Origin: Cryomorphaceae bacterium
Lineage (GTDB): Bacteria > Bacteroidota > Bacteroidia > Flavobacteriales > ECT2AJA-044
Assembly: GCA_017798125.1 (NCBI GenBank)
Contig: CP059070.1
Span: forward strand, 2,232,001 to 2,296,000
Length of the DNA: 64,000 nt
Reading direction: 5' to 3'
The position numbers and the translations under genes were made by a program. The stretch's first letter is position 1, and every line of letters begins with the position of its first letter. Positions 17,267-26,804 of the stretch are shown one piece after another. The notes beneath the pieces were generated by a model. The model made no database searches. It worked only from the letters and a program-made list of their open reading frames with translations, and was not told the DNA's origin.

Positions 17267-19675
17267 ATGACCATGTTGGAGAACTACATAAAGGTCGCTT
17301 GGCGAAATCTCAAGAAACACCGGGTTTACTCCCTGATCAACATCAGTGGTTTGGCTCTGGGCATGGCTTGCGGGTTGTTCATTATCCTCTACATCTTTGA
17401 AGAAACCAGCTACGATAAGTTCTGGGATGATTCAGATCGTATTTACCGCGTCTACATTGATGGGAATTTTCTGGGGCAGGAAATCAACTCCCCAACGACT
17501 CCTTCGGGTATGGCTCATTCCTTGAGAACCGAGTTTAGTCAAGTAGAATCTGCTACGCGCTTTCGTCCTATTCGTCAGGAAATCATGTTCCAACACCGGG
17601 ATATGAAGATTTATATCGCGGATGTCGCCTATGCCGATTCCAACTTCTTTGATGTCTTTTCGATTCCGCTATTAATGGGCGATCCGAAGGAGGTGCTGGC
17701 GAGCACTGGATCATGTGTAATCTCTCAGCGCATCGCTCAAGCCTTTTTTGGGGAAGAGAACCCCATTGGTAAGATCCTGAACTACGACAATCGTTGGAAT
17801 TATAGGGTAACGGGAGTCATGGCTCCCCTACCCGGAAAATCGCATTTCTCATACGACGTATATATGACGTCCAATGAGATTCGCGGAAACTGGATTGAGA
17901 ACGGGCACTGCACCTATTTCAAAACTAAAGAGGGCGCAAATCCGGATGAAGTCATTGCTCAAATAAATGACTACGCCTACGCGCAATTGAGTACTATTCT
18001 TGAAGAGCAACTCGGATTGACTCCTGAAGAGTTTTTAGAGCAAGGAAATTCCTATGAGTATGGTTATCAAAATGTTGAGCGCATTCACCTACACTCAAAT
18101 CTACAAGCAGAACTCAAGCCAAACAGCAAAGTTGAATACCTCTACATCTTGGGAGTCATTGGGATTCTAGTCCTTATGGTCGCTGGAATTAACTTCACCA
18201 ATTTGGTGACCGCACGAAGTGCGAGCCGATCCAAAGAAGTAGGTGTTCGAAAGGTCGTCGGTGCATATCAACCTTTGATCGTGCGGCAATTCTTAACAGA
18301 AGCCATTATTCAAAGTGTCATTGCCCTAGTCATTGCCATGATGCTTCTAGAGCTAGCGCTACCCTCTCTGAGCCGGGTAATGGGTATATCGGGGATGCGT
18401 CTTTTTGGTGGTGGATACGGATGGGTTGCTGTGATCTTTGTGTTTTTGGCTTTGATCGTTGGTATCTTCTCTGGAAGTTATCCCGCACTTTACTTGAGTT
18501 CCTTTGATCCCTCTCAAATCATAAAGGGGCAATTCAAAAGCGGAAAAAAGGGCCTTCTCACGCGAAGAATTCTGGTGATTATTCAATTCAGCATCAGTTT
18601 GAGCTTGATTATTGGGCTGTCCGTCATGCTCAAACAGTTGAAGTTCATGCAGCAAAAAGACCTTGGCTTTCAGCCGGAGCAGGTTATTGTGGTTCCCATT
18701 CAAACAGACTTCGTTACCGAAAACTTCCATGAAATCAAGGATGGCATGCTGGCGACGGTTCCCGGCATTGAGAGCATTTCCAGAGGATCACATATTCCAG
18801 GCGTCATGGAAATGGTCCAGGGCATTTTCCGGGTTGGAACCTCTGACCTCACCTACCCCATGTGGTTTATGGGAGTCGACGACGATTTCTTGAATACCAT
18901 GGAAATTGATTTACTCGAAGGAGTTGAACCGAGCTTTGACGTAGCCAAAACCGGAGGTGTGGTCATCAATAAAAAAGCTGTTGAGTTTTTGGGCTTAAAA
19001 AACCCAATTGGTACATCTATTGGATATTCGAATGACTTCGTTGAGCAAAGCATGCAAGTAGTCGGAGTCATTGAAAACTTCCACACAGAAAGCTTCGATC
19101 AGGAAATCAAACCGATGATTCTGTACTACGATCCAGAAACGTGGTTCAGCGTCATCAGAATTGATCCCGGACAATGGGAAGAAACCATTTCAGGTATTGA
19201 AGACTACTGGGAAAAGGTTGAGCCATCTCATCCCTTCCGGTATACCCTTCTTCAGGACGATTTTGCTCGACTTTATGAGGAGGAAAAGAACCTTAGCCAG
19301 CTTTTTCTGGTTTTCACCATTTTGAGCATTTGGATTGCCTGTATGGGATTGTTTGGATTGGCTCTGTATAATTCGGAATTGAGAACTAAGGAGATCGGGA
19401 TTCGGAGAGCACTCGGTGCAACCACTGGCCAGACATGGCTACTACTCACCAAGGAATTCGGATACCTCACGGGAATTTCCATCCTCATCTCCTGGCCCAT
19501 TAGCTACTTTGCAATGAATTTTTGGTTAGAGTCGTTTGTCTATCATATCGAAGTGCCCCTCCAGGTGTTCTTATCATCATCCATGATCGCCTTGTGCATT
19601 GCTTTGGTTACAGTCAGCGTACAAACCATACGAACCAGCATGGCAGACCCCATACAAGCTCTGCGATACGAATAA
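17267..19675 (+). CDS. Large FtsX/MacB-type ABC permease with two FtsX domains
   Basis: An 802-residue permease with a first membrane helix near residue 20-45 (SLINISGLALGMACGLFIILY), a MacB-like periplasmic domain, an FtsX three-helix block at ~285-440, a second periplasmic domain and a second FtsX block at ~680-795 (ELRTKEIGIRRALGATTGQ). This duplicated architecture is common in Bacteroidota export systems and probably works as a mechanotransmitter rather than a classical importer. An alternative start is ATG 17273 (MLENYIKVAWRNLKK), the more usual N-terminus of the family. It is followed by the second ATPase gene after 29 nt. Confidence 0.9.
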   Translation: MTMLENYIKVAWRNLKKHRVYSLINISGLALGMACGLFIILYIFEETSYDKFWDDSDRIYRVYIDGNFLGQEINSPTTPSGMAHSLRTEFSQVESATRFRPIRQEIMFQHRDMKIYIADVAYADSNFFDVFSIPLLMGDPKEVLASTGSCVISQRIAQAFFGEENPIGKILNYDNRWNYRVTGVMAPLPGKSHFSYDVYMTSNEIRGNWIENGHCTYFKTKEGANPDEVIAQINDYAYAQLSTILEEQLGLTPEEFLEQGNSYEYGYQNVERIHLHSNLQAELKPNSKVEYLYILGVIGILVLMVAGINFTNLVTARSASRSKEVGVRKVVGAYQPLIVRQFLTEAIIQSVIALVIAMMLLELALPSLSRVMGISGMRLFGGGYGWVAVIFVFLALIVGIFSGSYPALYLSSFDPSQIIKGQFKSGKKGLLTRRILVIIQFSISLSLIIGLSVMLKQLKFMQQKDLGFQPEQVIVVPIQTDFVTENFHEIKDGMLATVPGIESISRGSHIPGVMEMVQGIFRVGTSDLTYPMWFMGVDDDFLNTMEIDLLEGVEPSFDVAKTGGVVINKKAVEFLGLKNPIGTSIGYSNDFVEQSMQVVGVIENFHTESFDQEIKPMILYYDPETWFSVIRIDPGQWEETISGIEDYWEKVEPSHPFRYTLLQDDFARLYEEEKNLSQLFLVFTILSIWIACMGLFGLALYNSELRTKEIGIRRALGATTGQTWLLLTKEFGYLTGISILISWPISYFAMNFWLESFVYHIEVPLQVFLSSSMIALCIALVTVSVQTIRTSMADPIQALRYE

Positions 19676-19704
19676 ACCAAACTGATTCAAACGCCGTATA
19701 CGGA

Positions 19705-20379
19705 ATGAAAGAAATGATTCGCATTCGCGACCTAAATAAGTCCTACCAAATGGGACACAGTGCCCTTCATGTATTAAAAGGTATTGACCTCAATATTCAT
19801 GAAGGAGAATTCGTATCCATTATGGGATCTTCGGGATCGGGAAAATCTACCCTCTTGAACATCTTAGGCCTCTTGGATGAGCACGATAACGGGAGTTACC
19901 ATCTGAACGAGGTCTTGATGAAGGATCTATCAGAAAAGAAAGCCGCCTACTATCGGAATCAGTTTATCGGGTTTGTCTTTCAGTCTTTCAACCTCATTTC
20001 CTTCAAGAATGCGATGGAGAATGTTGCTCTTCCTCTCTACTATCAGAAGGTTCCGCGAAAGAAGCGCAATGAACTAGCCCTGGAATATTTGGATAAAGTA
20101 GGCCTGGCTGAATGGGCGGAGCATATGCCCAACGAACTTTCCGGGGGACAAAAACAGCGTGTAGCCATTGCACGGGCCTTGATTTCAAAGCCTAAGATCA
20201 TCTTGGCAGATGAGCCCACGGGTGCGCTAGACTCCGTTACTTCACATGAAGTCATGGAGCTCTTTAAGGAAATCAATGGCGAGGGAATCACGGTCATTAT
20301 TGTCACACACGAGAATGATATCTCGGCCATGACTCAGCGAATCATTCGCTTGAAGGATGGCGTAATTGAAGCCGCCTGA
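19705..20379 (+). CDS. Second ABC ATPase of the efflux operon
   Basis: A LolD/MacB-type ATPase of 224 residues with Walker A GSSGSGKST, Q-loop FVFQSFNLI, signature LSGGQKQRVAIARA, Walker B IILADEPTGALD and H-loop VTHEN. The open frame continues upstream to 19522 inside the preceding permease gene, but the family N-terminus (MIRIRDLNKSYQMG) fixes the start at ATG 19705 or 19714. It likely serves the two smaller permeases that follow directly. Confidence 0.92.
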   Translation: MKEMIRIRDLNKSYQMGHSALHVLKGIDLNIHEGEFVSIMGSSGSGKSTLLNILGLLDEHDNGSYHLNEVLMKDLSEKKAAYYRNQFIGFVFQSFNLISFKNAMENVALPLYYQKVPRKKRNELALEYLDKVGLAEWAEHMPNELSGGQKQRVAIARALISKPKIILADEPTGALDSVTSHEVMELFKEINGEGITVIIVTHENDISAMTQRIIRLKDGVIEAA

Positions 20380-20380
20380 G

Positions 20381-21616
20381 ATGTTTGACGTAGACAAGTG
20401 GCAAGAAATATTCACGACCATTCAGCAGAATAAGCTGAGAACTTTCCTCACGGGATTTAGTGTGGGTTGGGGAATCTTCATGCTCATCATCTTGCTCGGA
20501 GCGGGGCAAGGAATTTTCAATGGTGTGGAGTCCATGTTCAACGACGACGCCATTAACAGTATCTGGATTCGCCCGGGTCAAACGACCATGGAATACAAGG
20601 GTTTCAAATCCGGTCGCCGCGTAAAGATGTACAACGAGGACTACGATTACCTGCTATCTACATACAAGGGCATCGATGAAGCCACGGCTCGAGACTGGGT
20701 TTGGGGCGTCAATGTCAGCTATCGCAACGAGTACGGATCATACGGAGTCAGAGGTTGTCACCCAGGTCACAAGTACCTAGAGAAGACTGAAATGATCTCT
20801 GGCCGATACCTGAACGAAAAAGATATTCAAGAGGCACGTAAGGTTGCCGTTATTGGGAAACTCGTAGAACAAGACCTGTTTAAAAGAGAAAGCGCCATTG
20901 GGGCCTATATCAATATTTCGGGAATTCCATTTAAAGTCATTGGGGTATCTGATGACGTTGGTAGCCAATGGGAGCAACGCTCAATCTACATCCCGGTGAG
21001 TACTTCTCAAGGCGTCTTTGACGGAGGCAGTAATGAATTCGACATGATGATGGTGTCCACTGGTGATTTGACGCTTATGGAGACCATTGACCTGGCAGAA
21101 AACATTGAGCGCGATATGAAAGAGCGCTTAGTCGTGGATCCCCGTGATCAGCGCGGTCTGAATATCCGCAATAACAATGCGGAGTTTGCCAACATCGTGA
21201 ACGTCATCAACGGTATGCGCATCTTCATCTGGGTAATCGGTATCTTCACCATCATCGCAGGTGTGGTTGGTGTCAGTAACATTATGATGATCATCGTTAA
21301 AGAGCGCACCAAAGAAATTGGGGTCCGAAAAGCACTAGGGGCCACCCCCTTCTCTATTGTATCCTTAATCCTTCAGGAATCTATTTTCATCACTACACTA
21401 AGTGGTTATATCGGACTGATGCTCGGTATTGGCCTTTTAGAACTGGTCAACAGTTTCATGCCCGAAGGCACACCTTTCTTCCGGAACCCTGAAGTGGATG
21501 TACAAGTCGCCGTTTACGCAACGCTCCTTTTGATTTTGGCCGGAACCTTGGCGGGATTCTTCCCAGCGAGAAAGGCAGCCGCCATTAAACCAATTGTAGC
21601 TTTAAGAGACGAATAA
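20381..21616 (+). CDS. MacB-type ABC permease (first of two paralogues)
   Basis: A 411-residue permease: N-terminal amphipathic stretch and helix (NKLRTFLTGFSVGWGIFMLII), a periplasmic MacB_PCD domain (~50-270), and three C-terminal helices with the FtsX signature (VKERTKEIGVRKALGATPFS). The start is ATG 20381 (MFDVDKWQEIF), 1 nt after the upstream stop; the TTG at 20366 would lie within the ATPase gene. It is similar in layout to the next gene, suggesting a tandem duplication and a heterodimeric permease. Confidence 0.92.
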   Translation: MFDVDKWQEIFTTIQQNKLRTFLTGFSVGWGIFMLIILLGAGQGIFNGVESMFNDDAINSIWIRPGQTTMEYKGFKSGRRVKMYNEDYDYLLSTYKGIDEATARDWVWGVNVSYRNEYGSYGVRGCHPGHKYLEKTEMISGRYLNEKDIQEARKVAVIGKLVEQDLFKRESAIGAYINISGIPFKVIGVSDDVGSQWEQRSIYIPVSTSQGVFDGGSNEFDMMMVSTGDLTLMETIDLAENIERDMKERLVVDPRDQRGLNIRNNNAEFANIVNVINGMRIFIWVIGIFTIIAGVVGVSNIMMIIVKERTKEIGVRKALGATPFSIVSLILQESIFITTLSGYIGLMLGIGLLELVNSFMPEGTPFFRNPEVDVQVAVYATLLLILAGTLAGFFPARKAAAIKPIVALRDE

Positions 21617-21617
21617 G

Positions 21618-22880
21618 ATGTTTGATAGAGATCGCTGGCAAGAAATATGGGAAGTCCTCTCCAAGAACAAGCTCCGTTCGTTTCTAACGGCCTTCGGAGT
21701 CTTTTGGGGCATCTTTATGATGATTATCATGCTGGCCAGCGGGCGTGGATTGCAAAACGGTGTGAGTCAAGACTTTGGTGAAATGGCCACGAACAGTATG
21801 TTCATCTGGACCCAAGGCACAAGTATTCCATACAAAGGCCTTCCTCGAGGAAGGTGGTTTAGCCTACGGCTCGATGACGTTGACGCCATTTACAACAACA
21901 TTCCCGAAGCAAAGCTCGTCTGCCCCCGTAATCAACTAGGCGGTTGGCAGGGAGCCAACAATGTGGTTCGCGGGCTTCAAACCGGTGCTTTTAGTGTCTA
22001 CGGAGATGTGCCGGGATATGCCGACGTCGAAAAGAGGAACATGGCTGTCGGTCGCTTCATCAATGAGTCCGATATCCAAGAAAGACGCAAAGTCTGTGTC
22101 ATTGGAGAAGCTGTTTATGACGCGCTCTACTTGCCAGGTGAGGAAGTCATAGGATCATACGTACGTATCAACGGAGTGTACTTTCAAGTAATAGGTCTCT
22201 TCAAGTCTGTCAAGGCAGGTGAAGACGCTCTGGAAGAGACACAGATGATCCACATCCCCTTCACCACCTTTGCTCAAGCCTTTAATCGCGGTGATCAAGT
22301 CGGATGGATGGCCTTGATGTCCGAGGATAAAGTGCCTGTTTCCGTCATGCAGGAAAAGGTGCTCGCGCTTTTGAAAGAACGACACACCGTGCACCCTGAA
22401 GATCAGCGTGCGTTCGGCTCCAACAACTTAGAAGAAGAGTTTCAGCGCATGACCAACCTTTTTACGGGAATCAAGGCGCTTTCCTTCTTTGTCGGTATTC
22501 TTACTCTTATTGCCGGGGTCATTGGTGTCAGTAACATCATGCTCGTCATCGTCAAAGAGCGGACAAAGGAAATTGGCGTTCGAAGAGCACTTGGGGCAAC
22601 ACCGTGGAAAATCATGGGGCAAATCATACAGGAGTCTGTTGTTTTAACTACTCTTGCCGGCGTTACTGGATTGGTCATAGGCGTGTGGCTCATGGAGGGC
22701 GTGAATCAGGCTCTTACCCAATTTGGAATGGACACCGGATCCTTTAGAAACCCGGAAGTAAAATTTGGAATCGTCTTTGTGTCATTAATCATCCTCATTG
22801 TCTCGGGAGCTCTGGCGGGTCTCATTCCCGCTCGACGAGCAGTGAAGATTAGACCAGTAGACGCTTTAAGATCAGAATAA
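21618..22880 (+). CDS. MacB-type ABC permease (second paralogue)
   Basis: A 420-residue paralogue of the preceding permease, starting one nucleotide after it. It has the same layout: N-terminal helix (RSFLTAFGVFWGIFMMII), MacB_PCD domain, and a C-terminal FtsX block with VKERTKEIGVRRALGATPWK and IPARRAVKIRPVDALRSE. The shared motifs support a heterodimer driven by the ATPase at 19705. A degenerate copy of the hairpin-GATG element is at 21860-21876. Confidence 0.92.
   Translation: MFDRDRWQEIWEVLSKNKLRSFLTAFGVFWGIFMMIIMLASGRGLQNGVSQDFGEMATNSMFIWTQGTSIPYKGLPRGRWFSLRLDDVDAIYNNIPEAKLVCPRNQLGGWQGANNVVRGLQTGAFSVYGDVPGYADVEKRNMAVGRFINESDIQERRKVCVIGEAVYDALYLPGEEVIGSYVRINGVYFQVIGLFKSVKAGEDALEETQMIHIPFTTFAQAFNRGDQVGWMALMSEDKVPVSVMQEKVLALLKERHTVHPEDQRAFGSNNLEEEFQRMTNLFTGIKALSFFVGILTLIAGVIGVSNIMLVIVKERTKEIGVRRALGATPWKIMGQIIQESVVLTTLAGVTGLVIGVWLMEGVNQALTQFGMDTGSFRNPEVKFGIVFVSLIILIVSGALAGLIPARRAVKIRPVDALRSE
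21860..21876 (+). repeat. Hairpin-GATG element, degenerate copy
   Basis: TAGCC-TAC-GGCTC-GATG: four pairs plus an outer T-C mismatch, inside the second MacB-type permease gene, sense strand. Confidence 0.5.
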
Positions 22881-22900
22881 TTGAAACCCTGTAACCTGTT

Positions 22901-23995
22901 ATGAAAAAAGTACTTCGCATCCTCCTTATCCTCATTGCTGTTGGATTGGTCGGCTACACCTTCTATTTTCTTTATCAGAAGTCTGTAGAGCCCGAAATGA
23001 CCTACAATACTGCAGCTCCTGAGCAAGGTACCGTCATTAAGAAAACGGTAGCTACGGGTTCCATTATCCCCAGAAAGGAAATCGAGATTAAGCCCCAAGT
23101 ATCCGGAATTATTGACGTTCTATACGTTGAAGCTGGTGATGAAGTCCAAAAGGGTGATTTGATTGCCCGTATCAAGGTGATCCCGGACATGGCCCAGCTC
23201 AACTCCGCGGAGAACAGAGTCAATAGAGCTCAAATTTCCCTGGATGCCGCCAAGTTGGATTACGATCGGAACAAAGAGCTTCACGAAAAGGGCATCATTG
23301 CCGATGCTACTTGGCAGGGTTTTGAAATTGCCTATCGGAATGCTCAAGAGGAATTGGCCGCTGCCGAAGCTAATTTAGAGATCATCAAAGAAGGTGCTGC
23401 AAAAAAAGCGGGTTCAACGGCCAATACGCTTGTCCGTAGTACTTCGAGCGGAACAATTTTAGACGTACCGGTAGAAGAAGGAAACTCTGTCATTGAAGCC
23501 AATACCTTCAATGACGGAACTACGATTGCCACGGTTGCAGACTTAGGCGAGATGATCTTTGAAGGAAAAGTTGACGAATCTGAAGTCGGTAAGATTCAAA
23601 CCGGTATGGAGCTCATCCTCAATATTGGTGCGCTACAAGACCAGCAATTCAAGGCAGAGCTCGAGTATATTTCGCCTAAAGGGGTGGAAGAAAACGGAGC
23701 AATTCAATTTGAAATCAAAGCCGACATGCAACTCCAAGAAGGCATGTATATCCGTGCAGGGTACAGCGCCAATGCGGATATCGTTCTCGCACGAGCTGAT
23801 TCAGTCTTGACCATCAAAGAATCCCTACTCCAATTTGAAGAAGGCAAAGCGTACGTTGAAGTAAAGGTCGGTGAAGATCAATACGAGCGTCGTGAAATCG
23901 AAACAGGTCTTTCGGACGGAATCATTGTCGAGATCAAGAGTGGTCTCGAAGAAGGAGATGAAATCAAAGTCTGGAATAGTCCTATTCGCTCTTAA
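22901..23995 (+). CDS. HlyD/RND-type periplasmic adaptor (membrane fusion protein)
   Basis: A 364-residue adaptor with an N-terminal membrane anchor (LRILLILIAVGLVGYTFYFL), the first lipoyl half (IKPQVSGIIDVLYVEAGDE), a coiled-coil hairpin (~95-165), the second lipoyl half (STSSGTILDVPVEEGNSV) and a beta-barrel. It would connect the inner-membrane permeases to an outer-membrane channel. No TolC-like gene is present in the window, so the channel must be encoded elsewhere. Its stop codon abuts the convergent tetR stop without a gap. Confidence 0.92.
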   Translation: MKKVLRILLILIAVGLVGYTFYFLYQKSVEPEMTYNTAAPEQGTVIKKTVATGSIIPRKEIEIKPQVSGIIDVLYVEAGDEVQKGDLIARIKVIPDMAQLNSAENRVNRAQISLDAAKLDYDRNKELHEKGIIADATWQGFEIAYRNAQEELAAAEANLEIIKEGAAKKAGSTANTLVRSTSSGTILDVPVEEGNSVIEANTFNDGTTIATVADLGEMIFEGKVDESEVGKIQTGMELILNIGALQDQQFKAELEYISPKGVEENGAIQFEIKADMQLQEGMYIRAGYSANADIVLARADSVLTIKESLLQFEEGKAYVEVKVGEDQYERREIETGLSDGIIVEIKSGLEEGDEIKVWNSPIRS

Positions 23996-24667
23996 TTAGC
24001 TAATCGCTTTGAACACGAGTTCGCGGACGAACTCTTCGATGCGCTCCGTTTCATTCTTTTTGACTTCCGTCAAGCTTGGGAGATGCTGCGCGAAGAAATT
24101 TTGATCGTGAACCGATTCCACTACTGTGGAGATCAGCGCGTGAGAAAACCGATAGTCGGGATTGATCTCGTGAACGATCTGCGCTACGCGGTCTACAAAC
24201 CTCTTGTAACTGGAGAATAGCCCCTCTTTGTTGTCCGCATCGACCTCCTTGTTTAGATACACCTTTGAGGATTCCGCAATAACAATGTTGTACAGTGATT
24301 TCTCATTAATGTGCTCAAAAGTCTGATCCAATTGAATCGGAGCGCTGAGCAATTTGATGCAATTGGTCAATCGATGCTCCGGCGACTCAATATTATTGGT
24401 TACAAAAATGATTTGGTAATCGATCCAATTCCAATACCAGGTCACAAGGTAGATCAACAGTTTGTGCTTGTTCTCAAAGTAGCGATAAACGGAAGCCTCA
24501 GTGCTTTGAATATGATCGGCTAACTTCTTGAAGGTGAACTGTTCAAATCCAATTCGATCAATCAGGTCGATTGAGCCTTCAATGATTTTCTTTCCCAGAA
24601 CACTGCTTTCAGGATTCTTCAAAAAGACCTTTTCGTCGATTAAGATTTGAACTCTCGGATGGGTCAT
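23996..24667 (-). CDS. TetR-family transcriptional regulator
   Basis: A 223-residue repressor-type regulator. The N-terminal helix-turn-helix is clear (GFEQFTFKKLADHIQSTEASVYRYFENKHKLLIYLV), and the C-terminal ligand domain is not assignable. It is divergent from the SulP gene; the 82-nt gap holds a perfect 9-bp inverted repeat with a 1-nt centre (24690-24708) that is its most likely operator. Its target is probably its own gene plus the SulP transporter. Control of the convergent efflux operon is a less supported alternative. Confidence 0.92.
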   Translation of the reverse strand: MTHPRVQILIDEKVFLKNPESSVLGKKIIEGSIDLIDRIGFEQFTFKKLADHIQSTEASVYRYFENKHKLLIYLVTWYWNWIDYQIIFVTNNIESPEHRLTNCIKLLSAPIQLDQTFEHINEKSLYNIVIAESSKVYLNKEVDADNKEGLFSSYKRFVDRVAQIVHEINPDYRFSHALISTVVESVHDQNFFAQHLPSLTEVKKNETERIEEFVRELVFKAIS

Positions 24668-24689
24668 GGCTACTGTCTTCTACAGCTTA

Positions 24690-24708
24690 AAAGTAATACT
24701 ATTACTTT
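24690..24708. promoter_or_regulatory. Palindromic operator between tetR and sulP genes
   Basis: AAAGTAATA-C-TATTACTTT is a perfect inverted repeat, 22 nt before the tetR start and 41 nt before the SulP start. Size and symmetry suit a TetR dimer. A near -7 box (TAACTTTC, 24717-24724) for the SulP gene lies beside it. Confidence 0.6.
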
Positions 24709-24749
24709 AATTAATGTAACTTTCGGTACCTATTACCTAGTAGACCTTT

Positions 24750-26297
24750 ATGAAATACTCTCTATCTCAGTTCGCCAAGGACGGACCTTCCGGCCTTGTG
24801 GTTTTTCTTGTTGCCCTTCCATTGTGTTTGGGAATTGCCTTAGCCTCGGGTGCTCCCCTTCTTTCTGGTCTGATTTCCGGTATTATTGCCGGTATCGTCG
24901 TGGGCTCATTAAGTGGCTCTCATTTAAGTGTTAGTGGACCTGCCGCAGGTCTTACAGTGATCGTTTTGGATGCCATTACTGAAATGGGAAGCTTTGAGAG
25001 CTTTCTTGTAGCTGTGATGCTCGCCGGTATCATTCAACTTTTAATGGGGGTTTTTAAGGCTGGAATCATCGGGCTCTTCTTCCCGGTTTCCGTCATTCGC
25101 GGAATGCTGGCAGCCATTGGGATCATTTTAATCCTGAAACAGATTCCGCACTTTTTCGGAATTGATACCGATGCATTCGGGGAAATGCGTTTTCTCGGAA
25201 CTGACGGTCGCAATACCTTCGAAGAGGTAATCTACGCAACGAAACATATTGAACCGGGTGCATTTGTCATCGGAATCCTATCTCTATTGATTCTCGTCGT
25301 TTGGGATTTCGGCATCAAGAAGCGTATTACAAGCCTTTCCTTCGTGCCGGGTGCACTTTTGGCCGTGATTACCGGAGTTGTTTTGAATCAATACTACGCA
25401 GGAGGCCTTACCGAATGGCAGCTCAGTACTAATCATATGGTTCAAATCCCGAGTATAGGCTTGGATGAGGAGTCTTCTGAACTACTGTACTTTCCAAACT
25501 TTTCTGCCCTGAGCAATCCATCGACCTACAAGGTGGCTATGGTGATTGCCATTATTGCCAGTCTGGAAACCTTGCTTAGCATTGAAGCGGTAGATAAGTT
25601 AGACCCACACAAAAGACGAACGCCGAACAATCGAGAGTTAAGAGCTCAAGGTGTTGGTAACCTAATCGCTGGCGCCATTGGCGGACTGCCCATGACGGCG
25701 GTAATCATTCGCTCCTCAGCGAACGTAGACGCCGGAGCGGCAACCAAATTCTCAGCGGTCTTCCATGGAATTCTCTTGGCGGTATGCGTCCTTCTAATTC
25801 CACATATCCTGAATCTAATTCCTCTTGCTAGCCTAGCTGCTATCCTACTTGTTGTAGGCTTTAAGCTGAATAAACCAACCTTATACCATCAGCAATTTTA
25901 CAATGGGTGGAAGCAGTTTATGCCCTTCATAATCACCATCATTGCCATCTTATTCAGTGACCTTTTGATTGGAATAATGATCGGGCTCTGTGTGGCCATC
26001 TTCTTTATTCTTCAAACGAACTACAACACGCCCTACTTCTATGTAGAAGATGAGCATCCTGAAGACAAAAAGGACAAGCAAATTACCATTCACTTGTCCG
26101 AACATGTTTCCTTCTTAAACAAAGGAAGACTTCAAAAGACTCTTGAAGCCTTGCCGTCAGACAGTGATGTGACTATCGATGGAGCAAAGACCTTGGATAT
26201 TGATTTTGATGTACTCAACATTATATTTGATTTTAACAATACAGCGCACGAGCGTAACATACACGTGAACTTGGTGAATATTCCTGAGTTAAAGTAA
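24750..26297 (+). CDS. SulP-family anion transporter
   Basis: A 515-residue SLC26/SulP transporter for sulfate, bicarbonate or another anion. The N-terminal consensus (FLVALPLCLGIALASGAPLLSG, then LSGSHLSVSGPAAGLT) and about 11 membrane segments are followed by a C-terminal STAS-like domain (~435-515). Bicarbonate is common for this subfamily in marine Bacteroidota, often beside a carbonic anhydrase, but no such gene is here, so the substrate stays open. It is divergently arranged with a TetR regulator and the shared palindrome. Confidence 0.9.
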   Translation: MKYSLSQFAKDGPSGLVVFLVALPLCLGIALASGAPLLSGLISGIIAGIVVGSLSGSHLSVSGPAAGLTVIVLDAITEMGSFESFLVAVMLAGIIQLLMGVFKAGIIGLFFPVSVIRGMLAAIGIILILKQIPHFFGIDTDAFGEMRFLGTDGRNTFEEVIYATKHIEPGAFVIGILSLLILVVWDFGIKKRITSLSFVPGALLAVITGVVLNQYYAGGLTEWQLSTNHMVQIPSIGLDEESSELLYFPNFSALSNPSTYKVAMVIAIIASLETLLSIEAVDKLDPHKRRTPNNRELRAQGVGNLIAGAIGGLPMTAVIIRSSANVDAGAATKFSAVFHGILLAVCVLLIPHILNLIPLASLAAILLVVGFKLNKPTLYHQQFYNGWKQFMPFIITIIAILFSDLLIGIMIGLCVAIFFILQTNYNTPYFYVEDEHPEDKKDKQITIHLSEHVSFLNKGRLQKTLEALPSDSDVTIDGAKTLDIDFDVLNIIFDFNNTAHERNIHVNLVNIPELK

Positions 26298-26362
26298 ATC
26301 TGGAATAGTCGTTCCATAACGGATACTTAACAGTCCCGAATTACCGTTAAATAAAAAAAGTG

Positions 26363-26370
26363 TACTTTTG
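26363..26370 (+). promoter_or_regulatory. TAnnTTTG -7 box for the response regulator
   Basis: TACTTTTG, 23 nt before the ATG at 26394, matches the Bacteroidota -7 consensus. No clear TTG lies at the -33 distance. Confidence 0.45.
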
Positions 26371-26393
26371 ACACTAAGTTAATTGCGCTGTGT

Positions 26394-26804
26394 ATGCTTC
26401 TTTCAACAAATATGAAAGTCCTCGTTGTAGACGATGACGAGGTAAATCTCTTAATTACTGCTACTATGTTGACCCAAATGGGGTTAACGGCCGTAAAGGT
26501 GAGCAGTGGTGAAGCTGCGGTAGAGGCCGTGGATCACCAAGACTTCGATTTAATCTTGATGGACTTGGAAATGCCTGGTATTGATGGCACCAAGGCGGCT
26601 CGTGAGATTCGAAAAAAGGGATACAATATGCCCATTATGGCCATGACGGCTCATAATACAGTGAATGGTCATAGTCGTGCGCATCAGGCCGGTATACGTG
26701 TCTTTATCCGCAAACCCATTGACACCGACAAGCTTACCGAGGTCATAGAATTGGCAAGTGAAGGCGCATACTTGTTGGAAGACACTCCTACCCTCTCCGT
26801 CTAA
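26394..26804 (+). CDS. Single-domain response regulator
   Basis: A CheY-like receiver of 136 residues with no output domain: acidic pocket VVDDDE, phospho-acceptor in ILMDLEMPGIDG, the conserved Thr in AMTA and Lys in IRKP. Such stand-alone receivers usually take part in phosphorelays with hybrid kinases. The likely core start is ATG 26412 (MKVLVVDDDEVN); ATG 26394 adds six residues and is kept because it fits the promoter spacing. The stop overlaps the convergent comEC stop by 4 nt. Confidence 0.92.
   Translation: MLLSTNMKVLVVDDDEVNLLITATMLTQMGLTAVKVSSGEAAVEAVDHQDFDLILMDLEMPGIDGTKAAREIRKKGYNMPIMAMTAHNTVNGHSRAHQAGIRVFIRKPIDTDKLTEVIELASEGAYLLEDTPTLSV

Noticed and set aside
26317-26348. Inverted repeat TAACGG / CCGTTA after the SulP gene.
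   Set aside because: The loop is about 20 nt and no T run follows on the plus strand, so it is not a convincing terminator.
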